Origin: Theocolax elegans
Lineage: Eukaryota > Arthropoda > Insecta > Hymenoptera > Cerocephalidae
DNA length: 64,000 bases
Direction: 5' to 3'
NCBI GenBank assembly: GCA_026168455.1
Contig: CM047431.1
Coordinates: forward strand, 41,323,986 to 41,387,985
A program made the translations under genes and the position numbers. This document shows positions 9,756 through 19,625 of this stretch, one piece after another. Position 1 is the stretch's first letter. Every line of letters begins with the position of its first letter. Under the pieces are notes generated by a model. That model saw only the letters and a list, made by a program, of their open reading frames with translations. It searched no databases and had not been told where the DNA came from.

Positions 9756-12700
9756 CTATTTATTATCTTTAGTTAATGGGTTCATTGTAGAAGTTTTAGG
9801 TGTATTACTGTTATTTATAGGAGCAGTAGCATGCGATTTTGGTTTATTTGCTTTCCTGTTTAATTTAGTTAATGAAGTAGGTAATTTTAATTGTTGATGA
9901 CTTTCATTCAGTATCTGAAACAATGTTTATACAAGTAATCTATGTAAACTTCAAGAAATTTTAAAGATAAAATAATTTAAATATATGTTAGATATATTAT
10001 TTTACCGTTGCATTTTGAACAGGTTCACCTAGCTGACATTGCTTCTGCTCGTTTACAATTTTCGATTTTTTTTTGGTTTAGGTGGTAAAGAATCGATATG
10101 AATTATCCGTATTTTTGATGAAGGTAATTCGAATGATTTAGTTTGTTCAACATCTTGTTGAATAGGTATCTATTAACAAAGAATAATTATTAAATGTAAG
10201 ATAACAATCAAAAGAGATAATTCTAAGAAATTAAAAAGCAATAAAAAATTGTATATAGTTTACCACTTGTTGTTGAAGTGCATCATCATGATTTTTATAT
10301 TGTATTTCAGATTTTCTAGTGTCTTTGAGCTTATTTTGTATAGATGATGAAGATATCATTTTTGCAGTCTTTGCTATTGGTGGGGGTAGAGGAGTTAATA
10401 GTTTTAAGTGCTTATTATTATCTTGTATAGTAACCTATTAAAAATATAACTATTAAAAAATTTATATTTAAATATAAATTAATAGATTAGGTATATATCT
10501 AATTGTACTAACCAATTCTTGATTTAAATTATCTGAAGCATTCACAGTAGTTGGTGCTGCAGCAATAACTGTCTAACAGAATTAAAATAAGATTAAAAAA
10601 TGTATAAACTATTTAAAAAATCAATATTGAATTATTAGTCTTACTGGAATATATGTCTGCTTAAAATTACTTGAATATTTTATTGGTAATATTGATGTTT
10701 CATTGATCTAAAGAGAATAAAAAGTAGAAAAAAAATGTTTGAAAAGGAATATTTTTTATACAAATTTGGAAGAGACATTTACACTTAACGTGATAAATAT
10801 GAAAAAAATCAATATTAATTTTTATTTTTACCGGAATGTATTCTTCTGTAGGTGATGATGGTGTTTCAGGGATCTAAAAAATATATATTAATAAAATTGT
10901 AAACTTTAAGTTACCTATGAATATATGTATATACCAATTCAAATGCAGTTGGTTTGGTCGATTCATCAAGACTTTTTGACCAAAGTTGATTAAACTCGTC
11001 CTATAAAAATTATAATTAATAAAAATCGTTTTTTTTTTTTTTACTAGATTATTTTATAGATGATAAATTTATTTTTACCATTTCATATTGATTGACGATC
11101 ACTTGAAGTGCTTGCATTGTATCTCCCATTGTTCCCTGCAGTTCACCCAAAGGAAGCTTTAATTAAATATATCTATTACAAATGACAGTTACGAACTAAC
11201 CAAAATGATTTTTAAAATTTTAATAACTGAAGTATTAATATAAACAAAATATTATAAAAGAAAATTTTATTTACTCACAATTAAATTAGTAACAGAACTT
11301 TGCAGTTGCAGTTGAACTTCTAATGGTTGATCTAGTGAAGTTTGTTCTGTATTACCAGCCTACAAAAAAAATAATATTTGTATTACATATTAATCGTTAA
11401 ATAAATGAAGTATTAATATAAACAAAATATTATAAAAGAAAATTTTATTTACTCACAATTAAATTAGTGACGGAACTTTGCAGTTGCAGTTGAACTTCTA
11501 ATGGTTGATCTAGTGAAGTTTGTTCTGTATTACCAGCCTACAAAAAAATAATATTTGTATTAGATATTAATCGTTAAATAAATGAAGTATTAATGTAAAC
11601 AAAAATTTGATTTACTCACAATTAAACTAGTAGTAGTAGTAGAACTTTCCTGTTGTAGTTGAACTTCTATTGATTGATCTTTTAAACTTTTTTCTATATT
11701 ATTAAGCTGGAAAAAATAATATTTTTATCAGATATTCATCATTAAAAGAATAGCAAGTTAGACATGTAGTAGTACAATGTATTAATATGTACGTCATAGC
11801 ATGTGCTAAGCAGGTCCACTGCGCACGGAGTAATACAAAGTATTACTACGCGCGCAGTAGTATAGGCTAAGCGGGTCCACTGCCTGCGTAGTAATGCAAT
11901 GTATTACTACGCGCGCAACAGTTCACATTCATAGCGAGATGTAGATGTATGTATGAGTATTAGCATTACCTCACATATATCCAACACACATGGTTTTGAA
12001 TGTAATTTTTCTATTAAGGAACAATGTAAAATAGGTAGCATTTAATATTAAATTTTATTTCACTAATGATTCAAATAATTTTAAGGTGATGGAATGGCTA
12101 AATTACAAGAATCTACCTTTAAAATCATGAAATTTTTCGACAATTATGAATATTAAAAATCTAAAAAATTCATACGTCATGCTTTAATGACACAGAGGAA
12201 GTTGACAAAGCCAATTTTTTAAAATAATTAATTTAAAATGAATTAATAATTAATGACTTTTCATCGGTAACATTTATATATAAAATTGATTCATGCGGTT
12301 GCAAAAAAAAAACTCAATCATTTAGTGATAAAAAATTTTGAAAAATTAATACTTAAACTTCAAAACAAGTAAAAAATTGTTACAGAGAGATTTTTTGCAA
12401 AAAGTAAACCCATTGTTAATTAAAAAATAAATAAGGATCCCAATTTTTAAGTCTCGCATTTCCTTAATAAAATTTTTCAATTAATTTCAATAATAATTAA
12501 TTGTTATCAAACTTACGTTCAATGTTGAGCAGTTTTTTGATTCTGGAACATATTTTTCACTTTCTTGTTGAAAATGCCAGAACTGAAAAAATCACTTATG
12601 TAAAACATGCTTTAAAAATCGTAAATTAAAAGCATAATAAAATTCTTACTTTTGGATGCAAATTATATGCAAAGTTAGGTAAGTTTAATTCACGATTCAC

Positions 12701-12790
12701 ACGCGGATCGATATTATGTATTTTTCTCAAAGTACATCTTTGTCCTAAAGCACAGTCTTTCGATGAACGTAATAAATTATACTTAAACAT
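9756..12790 (-). CDS. Multi-exon gene of unknown function with duplicated 81-bp exons
   Basis: I assembled this from splice sites. Exons (plus coordinates, read leftward) are 12,790-12,650 (start MFKYNLLRSSKDCALGQ), 12,582-12,517, 11,706-11,620, 11,537-11,457, 11,359-11,279, 11,156-11,079, 11,000-10,935, 10,873-10,832, 10,707-10,645, 10,572-10,513, 10,434-10,264, 10,169-10,008 and 9,914-9,756 (stop). All have AG/GT borders and almost all are whole codons, so exons can be skipped or duplicated without shifting frame. Two 81-bp exons are near-identical and the 87-bp exon is a diverged third copy (motif EVQLQ). The protein would be about 390 residues, Gln/Ser/Pro-rich, with no domain I recognise. 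The 10,169-10,008 exon hits a stop just after a run of nine A, so it is either a decayed exon or a homopolymer error. The SR-rich exon at 7,887-8,534 could be an alternative 3' end. Confidence 0.55.
11261..11560 (-). repeat. Tandem duplication of an exon plus intron (178 bp)
   Basis: The segment holding the 81-bp exon and its flanking intron is repeated almost exactly with a 178-bp period (exons at 11,279-11,359 and 11,457-11,537). It is a recent segmental exon duplication. Confidence 0.85.
11780..11920. repeat. 61-bp GC-containing repeat with hairpins, in an intron
   Basis: Two to three units of about 61 bp (GCTAAGCGGGTCCACTGC followed by a hairpin) occur. The clearest hairpin, 11,886-11,912, pairs GCGTAGTAAT with ATTACTACGC around a 7-base loop. 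The CpG-rich sequence (CGCGCGC) stands out from the AT-rich intron. Confidence 0.7.
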
Positions 12791-13048
12791 TTTTTTACTA
12801 GCGCAACGTCTTAACTCGTTAAAAGATGAAATTCAACTGCCAGGAGATTTTATTTATTATAAAAAATATGCATTATTTTGTAAACAAAAAAAGCTTACCT
12901 ATACTTAAATGCTAGGTAGGGATTTCATCTCCGTCAGTTAGACGTTTAAGCTGTATTGTCTTATACAAACGAGGATGTGTAAAGTCCATACGTATACGCG
13001 TTTTCTCGAGAAAAAAGTCTTTTAGTCTCTCTCTCTCTCTATATATAT
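12791..13048. other. Upstream region, with a segment repeated at 13,918
   Basis: No gene seen. The block at about 12,967-13,025 (GAGGATGTGTAAAGTCCATA) recurs at 13,920-13,980, on the other side of the fold-back element, so the two copies bracket it. Confidence 0.6.
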
Positions 13049-13750
13049 ATAGACACACTAACAAGGGAAGTACATGACCTCCGGGAAACGGATCTCATCC
13101 TAACTTTGGTATGTCTTTTATAATATAAAAATATGAAGAAAGTCAAGTTATCTCTTGCCAATGGCCACTTTTACGGAAGTTATTCGACATCCAATAATAA
13201 TAGCAGTAAAAATTACTTCCAATTCGATCGCTTATAACTCGGAAACAAATAAAGATAAACAATCGAACCAAAAACCAGAAGAAAGTTCAGTTCAAGTAGA
13301 TATGGTTTAAAAAAAAAGAAGCTCAAATTGCTTAATTTAAAGCAAAGTTATGAAGAAAATAAGAAATTGAAGAAATTTTAACCAAAATATAATATGAAAA
13401 ATTTATTGTTTCTTTTGGCCTAATAATCTTCAATTTCTTATTTTCTTCATAACTTTGCTTCAAATTAAGCAATTTAAGCTTCTTTTTTTTCAAACCATAT
13501 CTACTTGAACTCAACTTTCTTCTGGTTTTTGGTTCGATTGTTTATCTTTATTTGTTTCCGAGTTATAAGCGACCGAATTGGAAGTAATTTTTACTGCTAT
13601 TATTATTGAATGTCGAATAACTTCCGTAAAAGTGGCCATTGGCAAGAGATAACTTGGCTTTCTTCATATTTTTATATTATAAAAGACATACCAAAGTTAG
13701 GATGAGATCCGTTTCCCGGAGGTCATGTACTTCCCTTGTAAGTGTCTATG
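13049..13750. mobile_element. Fold-back element with ~330-bp arms
   Basis: The left arm reads ACAAGGGAAGTACATGACCT and the right arm ends with its complement near 13,722-13,741. The arms stay nearly perfectly complementary to about 13,386 and 13,406, leaving a very short loop. The outer bases ATAGACAC are also inverted at both ends. It has no coding capacity. Confidence 0.85.
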
Positions 13751-14178
13751 AAACACCTCACTTAATACTAACAAAAACTAAATGATGAACTCCTTTAAAT
13801 CAGCGCGGATAAATGATAGAAGATGCGCACGTATCAATATCACGCATTCAGTACTTAATGTTTTAAACATAGTCAGTTTGATTGTAAGTCAAAGTTTTTT
13901 TATTTCTTCATGACTTTCTCGAGGATGTGTAAAGTCCATACGCATGCGCCTTTGCTTGAGAAAAAGTAACAAAGTCTTCTAAGATATATGTGAATGCCTG
14001 ACTTTTCCTTAAATCATTTGATAAAATAACGAAGTCCTTATAAACGAGTTAATTCTTTTATAAGCAAATGATAAAGTTAGTGTTAATGAATTTATTGATC
14101 GTCTAGTTATTATAATGAGCTGGGGAATTTATTGATCACCACGAACAAATTATACTGTGACAAAACAATCTTTTTGCC

Positions 14179-14220
14179 GACGTTTCGGATGTTTTAATTA
14201 TTACATCCCTTTTCAAGGCT
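14179..14220 (-). ncRNA. Degenerate hammerhead-like motif (Penelope-type), copy A
   Basis: On the minus strand: CTTGAAAAG, a 6-bp stem GGATGT/ACATCC around an AT-rich loop, then GAAACGTC. The first core box departs from CTGATGAG, so cleavage is unlikely. An inverted copy lies at 15,613-15,657. Confidence 0.45.
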
Positions 14221-14808
14221 ATAAATGCATATAAACTTATTAAAATATAAACGTAGTCAAAATAAAGAAAAATAAGATAGATATTAAAAAATAACCGAAA
14301 ACTCACCAATAAGTCATGTTAAGTTAAAAAAGAATCATGGTGTTACACAGTGGTCTTAATAAAATTTACAAAAACTCAATAACTGACAAAGCTATTCTGA
14401 AAAAACAAAATCACCAAAAGTTCGTTAATTATTTAAAAAACCAAAAGTTAACAATTTACAAAAAGATATATAGTATTATAAAAAAACTTTTTTCTAATTA
14501 TAATTATATTAAAATAAAAAAGCTAAAAAAAAACTCACACAATAAATTATAACACTAAAAATCACTTTAGACTTTTGCTAAGGAACACCCCAGAGGGGGT
14601 CCATAGCATAAATAATTAATATAAGCACGACTATTAGAGCCTAACCTCTAACCAATACTATAATATTGTGTATATGAAAACATTTGAGAAGTGGGGGAAA
14701 AACATAGTATATCGAAATTAGCGGGTACGAGAGAGAAAGCCAATATCTATCTATATATATGAACACAAAAATGATATAAAAAATAAAAATGAGAGATCTG
14801 CAGTTGCG

Positions 14809-15012
14809 ATGCATACAATTAATGCTGGACATACTATTAATTTTGAAAAGACCACTATTTTAGACATAGAGAGTAATTACAAAAAACGTCTTTTTTCTGA
14901 GATGATTAATATTTATTCTAACAAAAATACTTTAAACCGTATGGAGGATACAAATAATCTTAAAAATGTTTATAAAATAGTTTTAGATAGTGTTGTGGGA
15001 TGTATACATTGA
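14809..15012 (+). pseudogene. GIY-YIG endonuclease C-terminal tail of a Penelope-like element
   Basis: Only 67 codons remain. The segment ILDIESNYKKRLFSEMINI, then NTLNRMEDT, matches the conserved end of the GIY-YIG endonuclease domain in Penelope-like retroelements, where the pattern is ILD-E-NY-KRL-SEM. The catalytic GIY-YIG motif itself and the reverse transcriptase are missing. The fragment sits at the centre of the palindrome formed by two inverted pseudo-LTRs. The recognised role in an intact element is to nick target DNA to prime reverse transcription; this fragment cannot do so. Confidence 0.7.
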
Positions 15013-15612
15013 TCATATATTCATTTATATACATTAGTTAAAGGTCTATTTATTCTTGCTACCGTTCTTGTACTTATAAGAGATAGATATTGGCTTTCTC
15101 TCTCGTACCCGCTTATTTCGATATACTATGTTTTTCCCCCACTTCTCAAACGTTTTCATATACACAATATTATAGTATTGGTTAGAGGTTAGGCTCTAAT
15201 AGTCGTGCTTATATTAATTATTTATGCTATGGACCCCCTCTGGGGTGTTCCTTAGCAAAAGTCTAAAGTGATTTTTAGTGTTATAATTTATTGTGTGAGT
15301 TTTTTTTTAGCTTTTTTATTTTAATATAATTATAATTAGAAAAAAGGTTTTTTTTAATACTATATATCTTTTTGTAAATTGTTAACTTTTGGTTTTTTAA
15401 ATAATTAACGAACTTTTGGTGATTTTGTTTTTTCAGAATAGCTTTGTCAGTTATTGAGTTTTTGTAAATTTTATTAAGACCACTGTGTAACACCATGATT
15501 CTTTTTTAACTTAACATGACTTATTGGTGAGTTTTCGGTTATTTTTTAATATCTATCTTATTTTTCTTTATTTTGACTACGTTTATATTTTAATAAGTTT
15601 ATATGCATTTGT

Positions 15613-15657
15613 AGCCTTGAAAAGGGATGTAATAATTAAAACATCCGAAACGTCGGC
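15613..15657 (+). ncRNA. Degenerate hammerhead-like motif (Penelope-type), copy B
   Basis: Same structure as the 14,179-14,220 copy, on the plus strand: CCTTGAAAAG, then stem GGATGT/ACATCC, then GAAACGTCGG. Confidence 0.45.
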
Positions 15658-15774
15658 AAAAAGATTGTTTTGTCACAGTATAATTTGTTCGTGGTGATCA
15701 ATAAATTCCCCAGCTCATTCAAATGATAAAGTCTTCGCGCATGTTGCGCATGTCAAAGGTGGGGATGTCGTTGG

Positions 15775-15795
15775 CGCGGGTATATAAATCCGCGA
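15775..15795 (+). promoter_or_regulatory. TATA-box-like promoter with inverted GC arms
   Basis: TATATAAAT lies between GCGCGGG and CCGCG, about 30 bp upstream of the candidate ATG at 15,817. Confidence 0.4.
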
Positions 15796-15816
15796 AATGA
15801 GCCAATTGTCATAATC

Positions 15817-16674
15817 ATGGCTCGAACTCTTGCGTTTCCGAGGTAGTTTAAATATTTTTACATTTTAAGTAATATTCGTAAATAATAAGTTTTCTTTTTT
15901 AAATTATATTCAAAACATAAATATTTCGTTTTCATTTTAATTTACACCTGGTAATATTCGTAACTAATATGTTTTTTCTATTTTAATTTATATTCAAGAT
16001 AAATTTTTCATTTTTATTTCAATTTATACCTGTTACTAGTAAATTCTTTTCTATTCATTTTACTTTATATTTATAACGCCTTAATTTATAGATTTACCAT
16101 GGATTAATAGTCGACATACAGTGTTTTCAGTTCGATGGGGAACTTATCATTAAAGAATTATCATTAATTAATATTAATGCACCTTTGCCGCCATCACATT
16201 GGCTATTCATGCCTCCGTGCTCATGGAACGAGCTTTCAGCTAAAGAAAAAAGGCAAAATAAATGGCTTACAACGAATTTCCATGGTTTATGTTGGAATGA
16301 TGAAACTATTCCATATCATTATCATCCTAATATAATTAAAGATATAAAAAATTTATGTGACAATGTAATTGTATACGTTAAAGGTCGAACAAAAGTCGCA
16401 TAGCTCAACAAATTTATTAATAATATGTATGATTTAGATGATGTAAACTGCCAACCAATATCGGATTTGGTGATAGCCAGTTCGTATAATCCATGTAATT
16501 ATCACGTAAATGGATATAAAAAAAATGTGCACTACAAAATGTAATGTGTTTAAGGAGTTGGGTAAAAGAAAACTCATACTTAGAGTCTGTAGAGTCAGAC
16601 AATGAATCAAATACTTCAAGTACTGAAACTACATTTAGTTTCGAAGAAAATGAAGGATTCGACACTGTGGACTA
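15817..16674 (+). pseudogene. Decayed member of the VDxQxF / KEL / HGLxW protein family
   Basis: From an acceptor at 16,091 the frame reads VDIQCFQFDGELIIKELSL, then SWNEL, KWLTTNFHGLCW, IPYHYH and VYVKG. This is the same order of blocks as the adintovirus-linked protein at 23,444-23,911 (VDLQGF, KEL, SWHRL, KWHGLTW, IPYVKV, NVLVMGS). A TAG stop (about 16,401) replaces a codon shortly after the VKG block. A frame change near 16,520 precedes a CALQNV block and an acidic Ser-rich tail stopping at 16,674. A TATA-box-like TATATAAAT (15,781) and a possible first exon with ATG at 15,817 and donor at 15,843 lie upstream, but the exon phase does not match, so that link is weak. Biochemical function is unknown; AATAAA occurs at about 16,725. 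Confidence 0.55.
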
Positions 16675-16679
16675 GGAGT

Positions 16680-18640
16680 AGGAATAAAATGCCCTATAAT
16701 TTTTTATTTTATTTCATTTTAAACAATAAATTTAATGTTGTATGTATAGTAATAGACTAAAATAAGTCTTTAAAGAAAAAAGTAAGTCTACTGTAGATAA
16801 AGTGAGTCTTCGATGACTAAAGTTGGTCTAGTGGGTTGTTGTTCACATCAAATTGTGTGAAAAATTATGAAATAAAAAATTGCAAAAAATTATAATTTAA
16901 AAATAATATTTAATGATATAAATCAACGTAAAGATTCAAATACATTGTGCTTCGCGCGCTAAGTCTCGCGCGAGCGTTAAGCGGAAGTGCGAGACCACCT
17001 ATATAGATATAGAGTCTATATAGGAGCATGCGCGAGCGCGGAGAGAGAGCAGAGAGTGTTCGCCAGACCACACGGCAAATGCTGATTCTTCTGCCTCTAC
17101 GAGGACTTTTGTTAAAGTTAATGGTGGTGGGGACACTTCTCCCGTATCGTTGCTCTCTCGATCTAAGTCCGGCTTAGCTACCTTCCCTCACCAGGGAATG
17201 CTACATACATGTATAGGTGTCGGTGTACTTGTATGTGTGCTTGGCTGTGACGTCATTGATCGTTCTACCTGGCTCGCTTATTTGCTCTATGTGTTTTTAA
17301 CATAGTGATTCGATAATTTGTTTCTAATAATTAATTAACATCTTGTCTTAAATTAACGTAATGACTAACTTGGTGTCACAATATTAATAACAATGGTTAT
17401 TAATTTGTAAAAATGTATAACTTTGCTAATTAATGGTTTTTGTCCATTAATATTAATAATTAATAATAATAAAACATATAAATTAATAAATAATTAATTG
17501 TTTATTTATAAAATACACCATTGGAGCAGGGGGCAGGGGGCGGTATCTCGGAAGAGATACCCTGCCCGGGCTCTGTCGGTAACATGGTCTGTATAGATCA
17601 ATGATCTATTTTTTACCGTACGATGGTAAACTAGAATTTGTTGCTCCTCAGCAGCGGTTGGTAACGCTGGCAGGGGGATGGGGGTGGGGGATGTACCTGC
17701 AGTCGGTAACTGGTGGGAGTCAATAATGTATAGCAGCGTAGACCACGCCGTTTTCTGCTTTACCATGTGTCGGTAAGGCAGAATAAGCCGCTCGGTTGGT
17801 AACAGGGCCAGGACCCGTGTTGCCTATACTACTAATGCAAATGTAAGATTCAAATAGTAAGAGCAAAATTTTTATTTCAAATCAATCCTTCAAAAGTTTT
17901 CGATACAAATGTGGGTTCCCGAGTTGTGCGAGTATCACCGACGCTTTTCTCGGACGCGAGATTGTTAATTTTTGAACAAGTGTGAGATTATTGTTAAAGT
18001 CAAGAGATCGAGTTATATTTTTTTTATATATTATGAGTGAATGGCATTTAAAGAATTTGAAAAATGCGTGACCCACGACTTTACACACTCAATCAAAAAC
18101 TACTAATCTCCTAAATTTTACATTTACGTATGATTTTTCAACTCTTCACATTTCTTACCACAAGAATAATTGCAACTTATTTCTTTGGCAAGCAGGTGAT
18201 CTGAAATTTCTTCCTGACTAGCGACCATGTCTGGAGATTCGTCAGACGTTTTTTAACATTCAGTAGCCAAGTACTGGTCAATTTTTAACGGCGGTTTTCT
18301 GTTATCTTTAACAGAAAGAAACATGTTTCTATAGTTTTTTTTAAATAGCACTATCCAAAAGCATTGTACTATTTATAAATAATTTCTAAAAAGAAAGCTC
18401 CTAGCCTTGTCGCATCTGCAGATCTGCTCTTATTAACTATAGTTTTGTGGGAGACTCTGCTAAATTTTTCTAATATTTTGTAGAATCTTTTTGGCAAGTA
18501 AATGTAATTACCCACGGCGAATTGCGACAAATTCGATTTTAGTTTTACTTGAGGCATGGTACTTTTAAAATCATTTTTAGGCTACTTGGCTATCTATTTA
18601 TCTAACGTTGGCAAAGAACCAAATTTTATTTAAAAGGAGG
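16680..18640. other. Intergenic region, no supported gene
   Basis: The stretch 16,940-17,060 is CpG-rich with TATA-like boxes (CTATATAGATATAG) and a perfect CRE palindrome TGACGTCA lies near 17,249, so it could be a promoter or an LTR. Between 17,575 and 17,800 the motif GGTAAC recurs five times in GC-rich context. Minus-strand frames at 17,506-17,766 and 18,369-18,557 (the latter with KVKLKSNL-like and YLPKRFYKILEKF blocks) lack clear homology. Confidence 0.35.
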
Positions 18641-18689
18641 CGTTTTTATCGATTTTTAGTGAACTAACCATTTAATTTATTTAATTGGC

Positions 18690-18722
18690 GACGTTTCGAT
18701 GGAAGTCCTCCATCCTCATCAG
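18690..18722 (-). ncRNA. Hammerhead-ribozyme-like motif of a Penelope-like element, copy 1
   Basis: The minus strand reads CTGATGAG (core box 1), a 6-bp stem GATGGA/TCCATC with a 5-base loop, then GAAACGTC (core box 2 and cleavage-site triplet GTC). This matches the canonical hammerhead order. Stem III is essentially absent, as in minimal hammerheads, so activity as a monomer is doubtful. Confidence 0.6.
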
Positions 18723-19022
18723 GCTATACCTTTATTGAAACCATCATTTGTTACACCAGCATTTTACAATTTTGCATATATATATCTAAATATAATTACT
18801 CACTATTTGGTCAAATTAATGCACATATGTGGCTTTTCTCATAATTTCCATAGTATCTCTAATGTGTCGCTCTATAATCAAAAGCAAAAGCAAGCAGCAA
18901 AACATTAGTGTTAAAATTTGCACAAAGATTGAGGTTATGTAACTTATTTTACCTTTCTTCTCTGAATCGTACTTATATAACATCATAGAATTTATTTAAT
19001 AACTAAATAAATAAATAAATAA

Positions 19023-19056
<34 letters not shown>

Positions 19057-19221
19057 GTTATTAAATAAATTCTATGATGTTATATAAGTACGATTCAGAG
19101 AAGAAAGGTAAAATAAGTTACATAACCTCAATCTTTGTGCAAATTTTAACACTAATGTTTTGCTGCTTGCTTTTGCTTTTGATTATAGAGCGACACATTA
19201 GAGATACTATGGAAATTATTT

Positions 19222-19253
<32 letters not shown>

Positions 19254-19534
19254 GTTATTAAATAAATTCTATGATGTTATATAAGTACGATTCAGAGAAG
19301 AAAGGTAAAATAAGTTACATAACCTCAATCTTTGTGCAAATTTTAACACTAATGTTTTGCTGCTTGCTTTTGCTTTTGATTATAGAGCGACACATTAGAG
19401 ATACTATGGAAATTATGAGAAAAGCCACATATGTGCATTAATTTGACCAAATAGTGAGTAATTATATTTAGATATATATATGCAAAATTGTAAAATGCTG
19501 GTGTAACAAATGATGGTTTCAATAAAGGTATAGC

Positions 19535-19567
19535 CTGATGAGGATGGAGGACTTCCATCGAAACGTC
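19535..19567 (+). ncRNA. Hammerhead-ribozyme-like motif of a Penelope-like element, copy 2
   Basis: Plus-strand inverted copy of the motif at 18,690-18,722, with both core boxes (CTGATGAG and GAAACGTC) and stem II intact. Confidence 0.6.
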
Positions 19568-19625
19568 GCCAATTAAATAAATTAAATGGTTAGTTCACTA
19601 AAAATCGATAAAAACGCCTCCTTTT

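Larger units (their letters stand above)
14117..15716. mobile_element. Palindromic Penelope-like element
   Basis: Inverted arms of about 630 bp (14,117-14,750 and 15,083-15,716; outer end GAGCTGGGGAATTTATTGAT) flank a core that encodes the end of a Penelope endonuclease. Each arm contains the CCGACGTTTCGG...CTTTTCAAGG block that corresponds to the hammerhead-bearing pseudo-LTR of Penelope-like elements. Upstream reverse transcriptase sequence is absent, so this is a 5'-truncated, head-to-head copy. Confidence 0.75.
18640..19625. mobile_element. Second palindromic Penelope-like terminal repeat
   Basis: The outer arms 18,640-19,010 and about 19,250-19,625 are inverted copies. Between them lies a third, partial inverted copy (about 19,060-19,225), and (TTTA)n tracts mark both junctions. 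Each outer arm holds a well-preserved hammerhead-like motif. No reverse transcriptase or endonuclease remains. Confidence 0.75.

Noticed and set aside
9566..9897. Frames containing CVCVCV
   Set aside because: Translation of the (GT)n microsatellite.
17506..17766. Pro-rich minus-strand frame of 86 codons
   Set aside because: No homology recognised, GC-rich with recurrent GGTAAC motifs, and no splice or promoter support.
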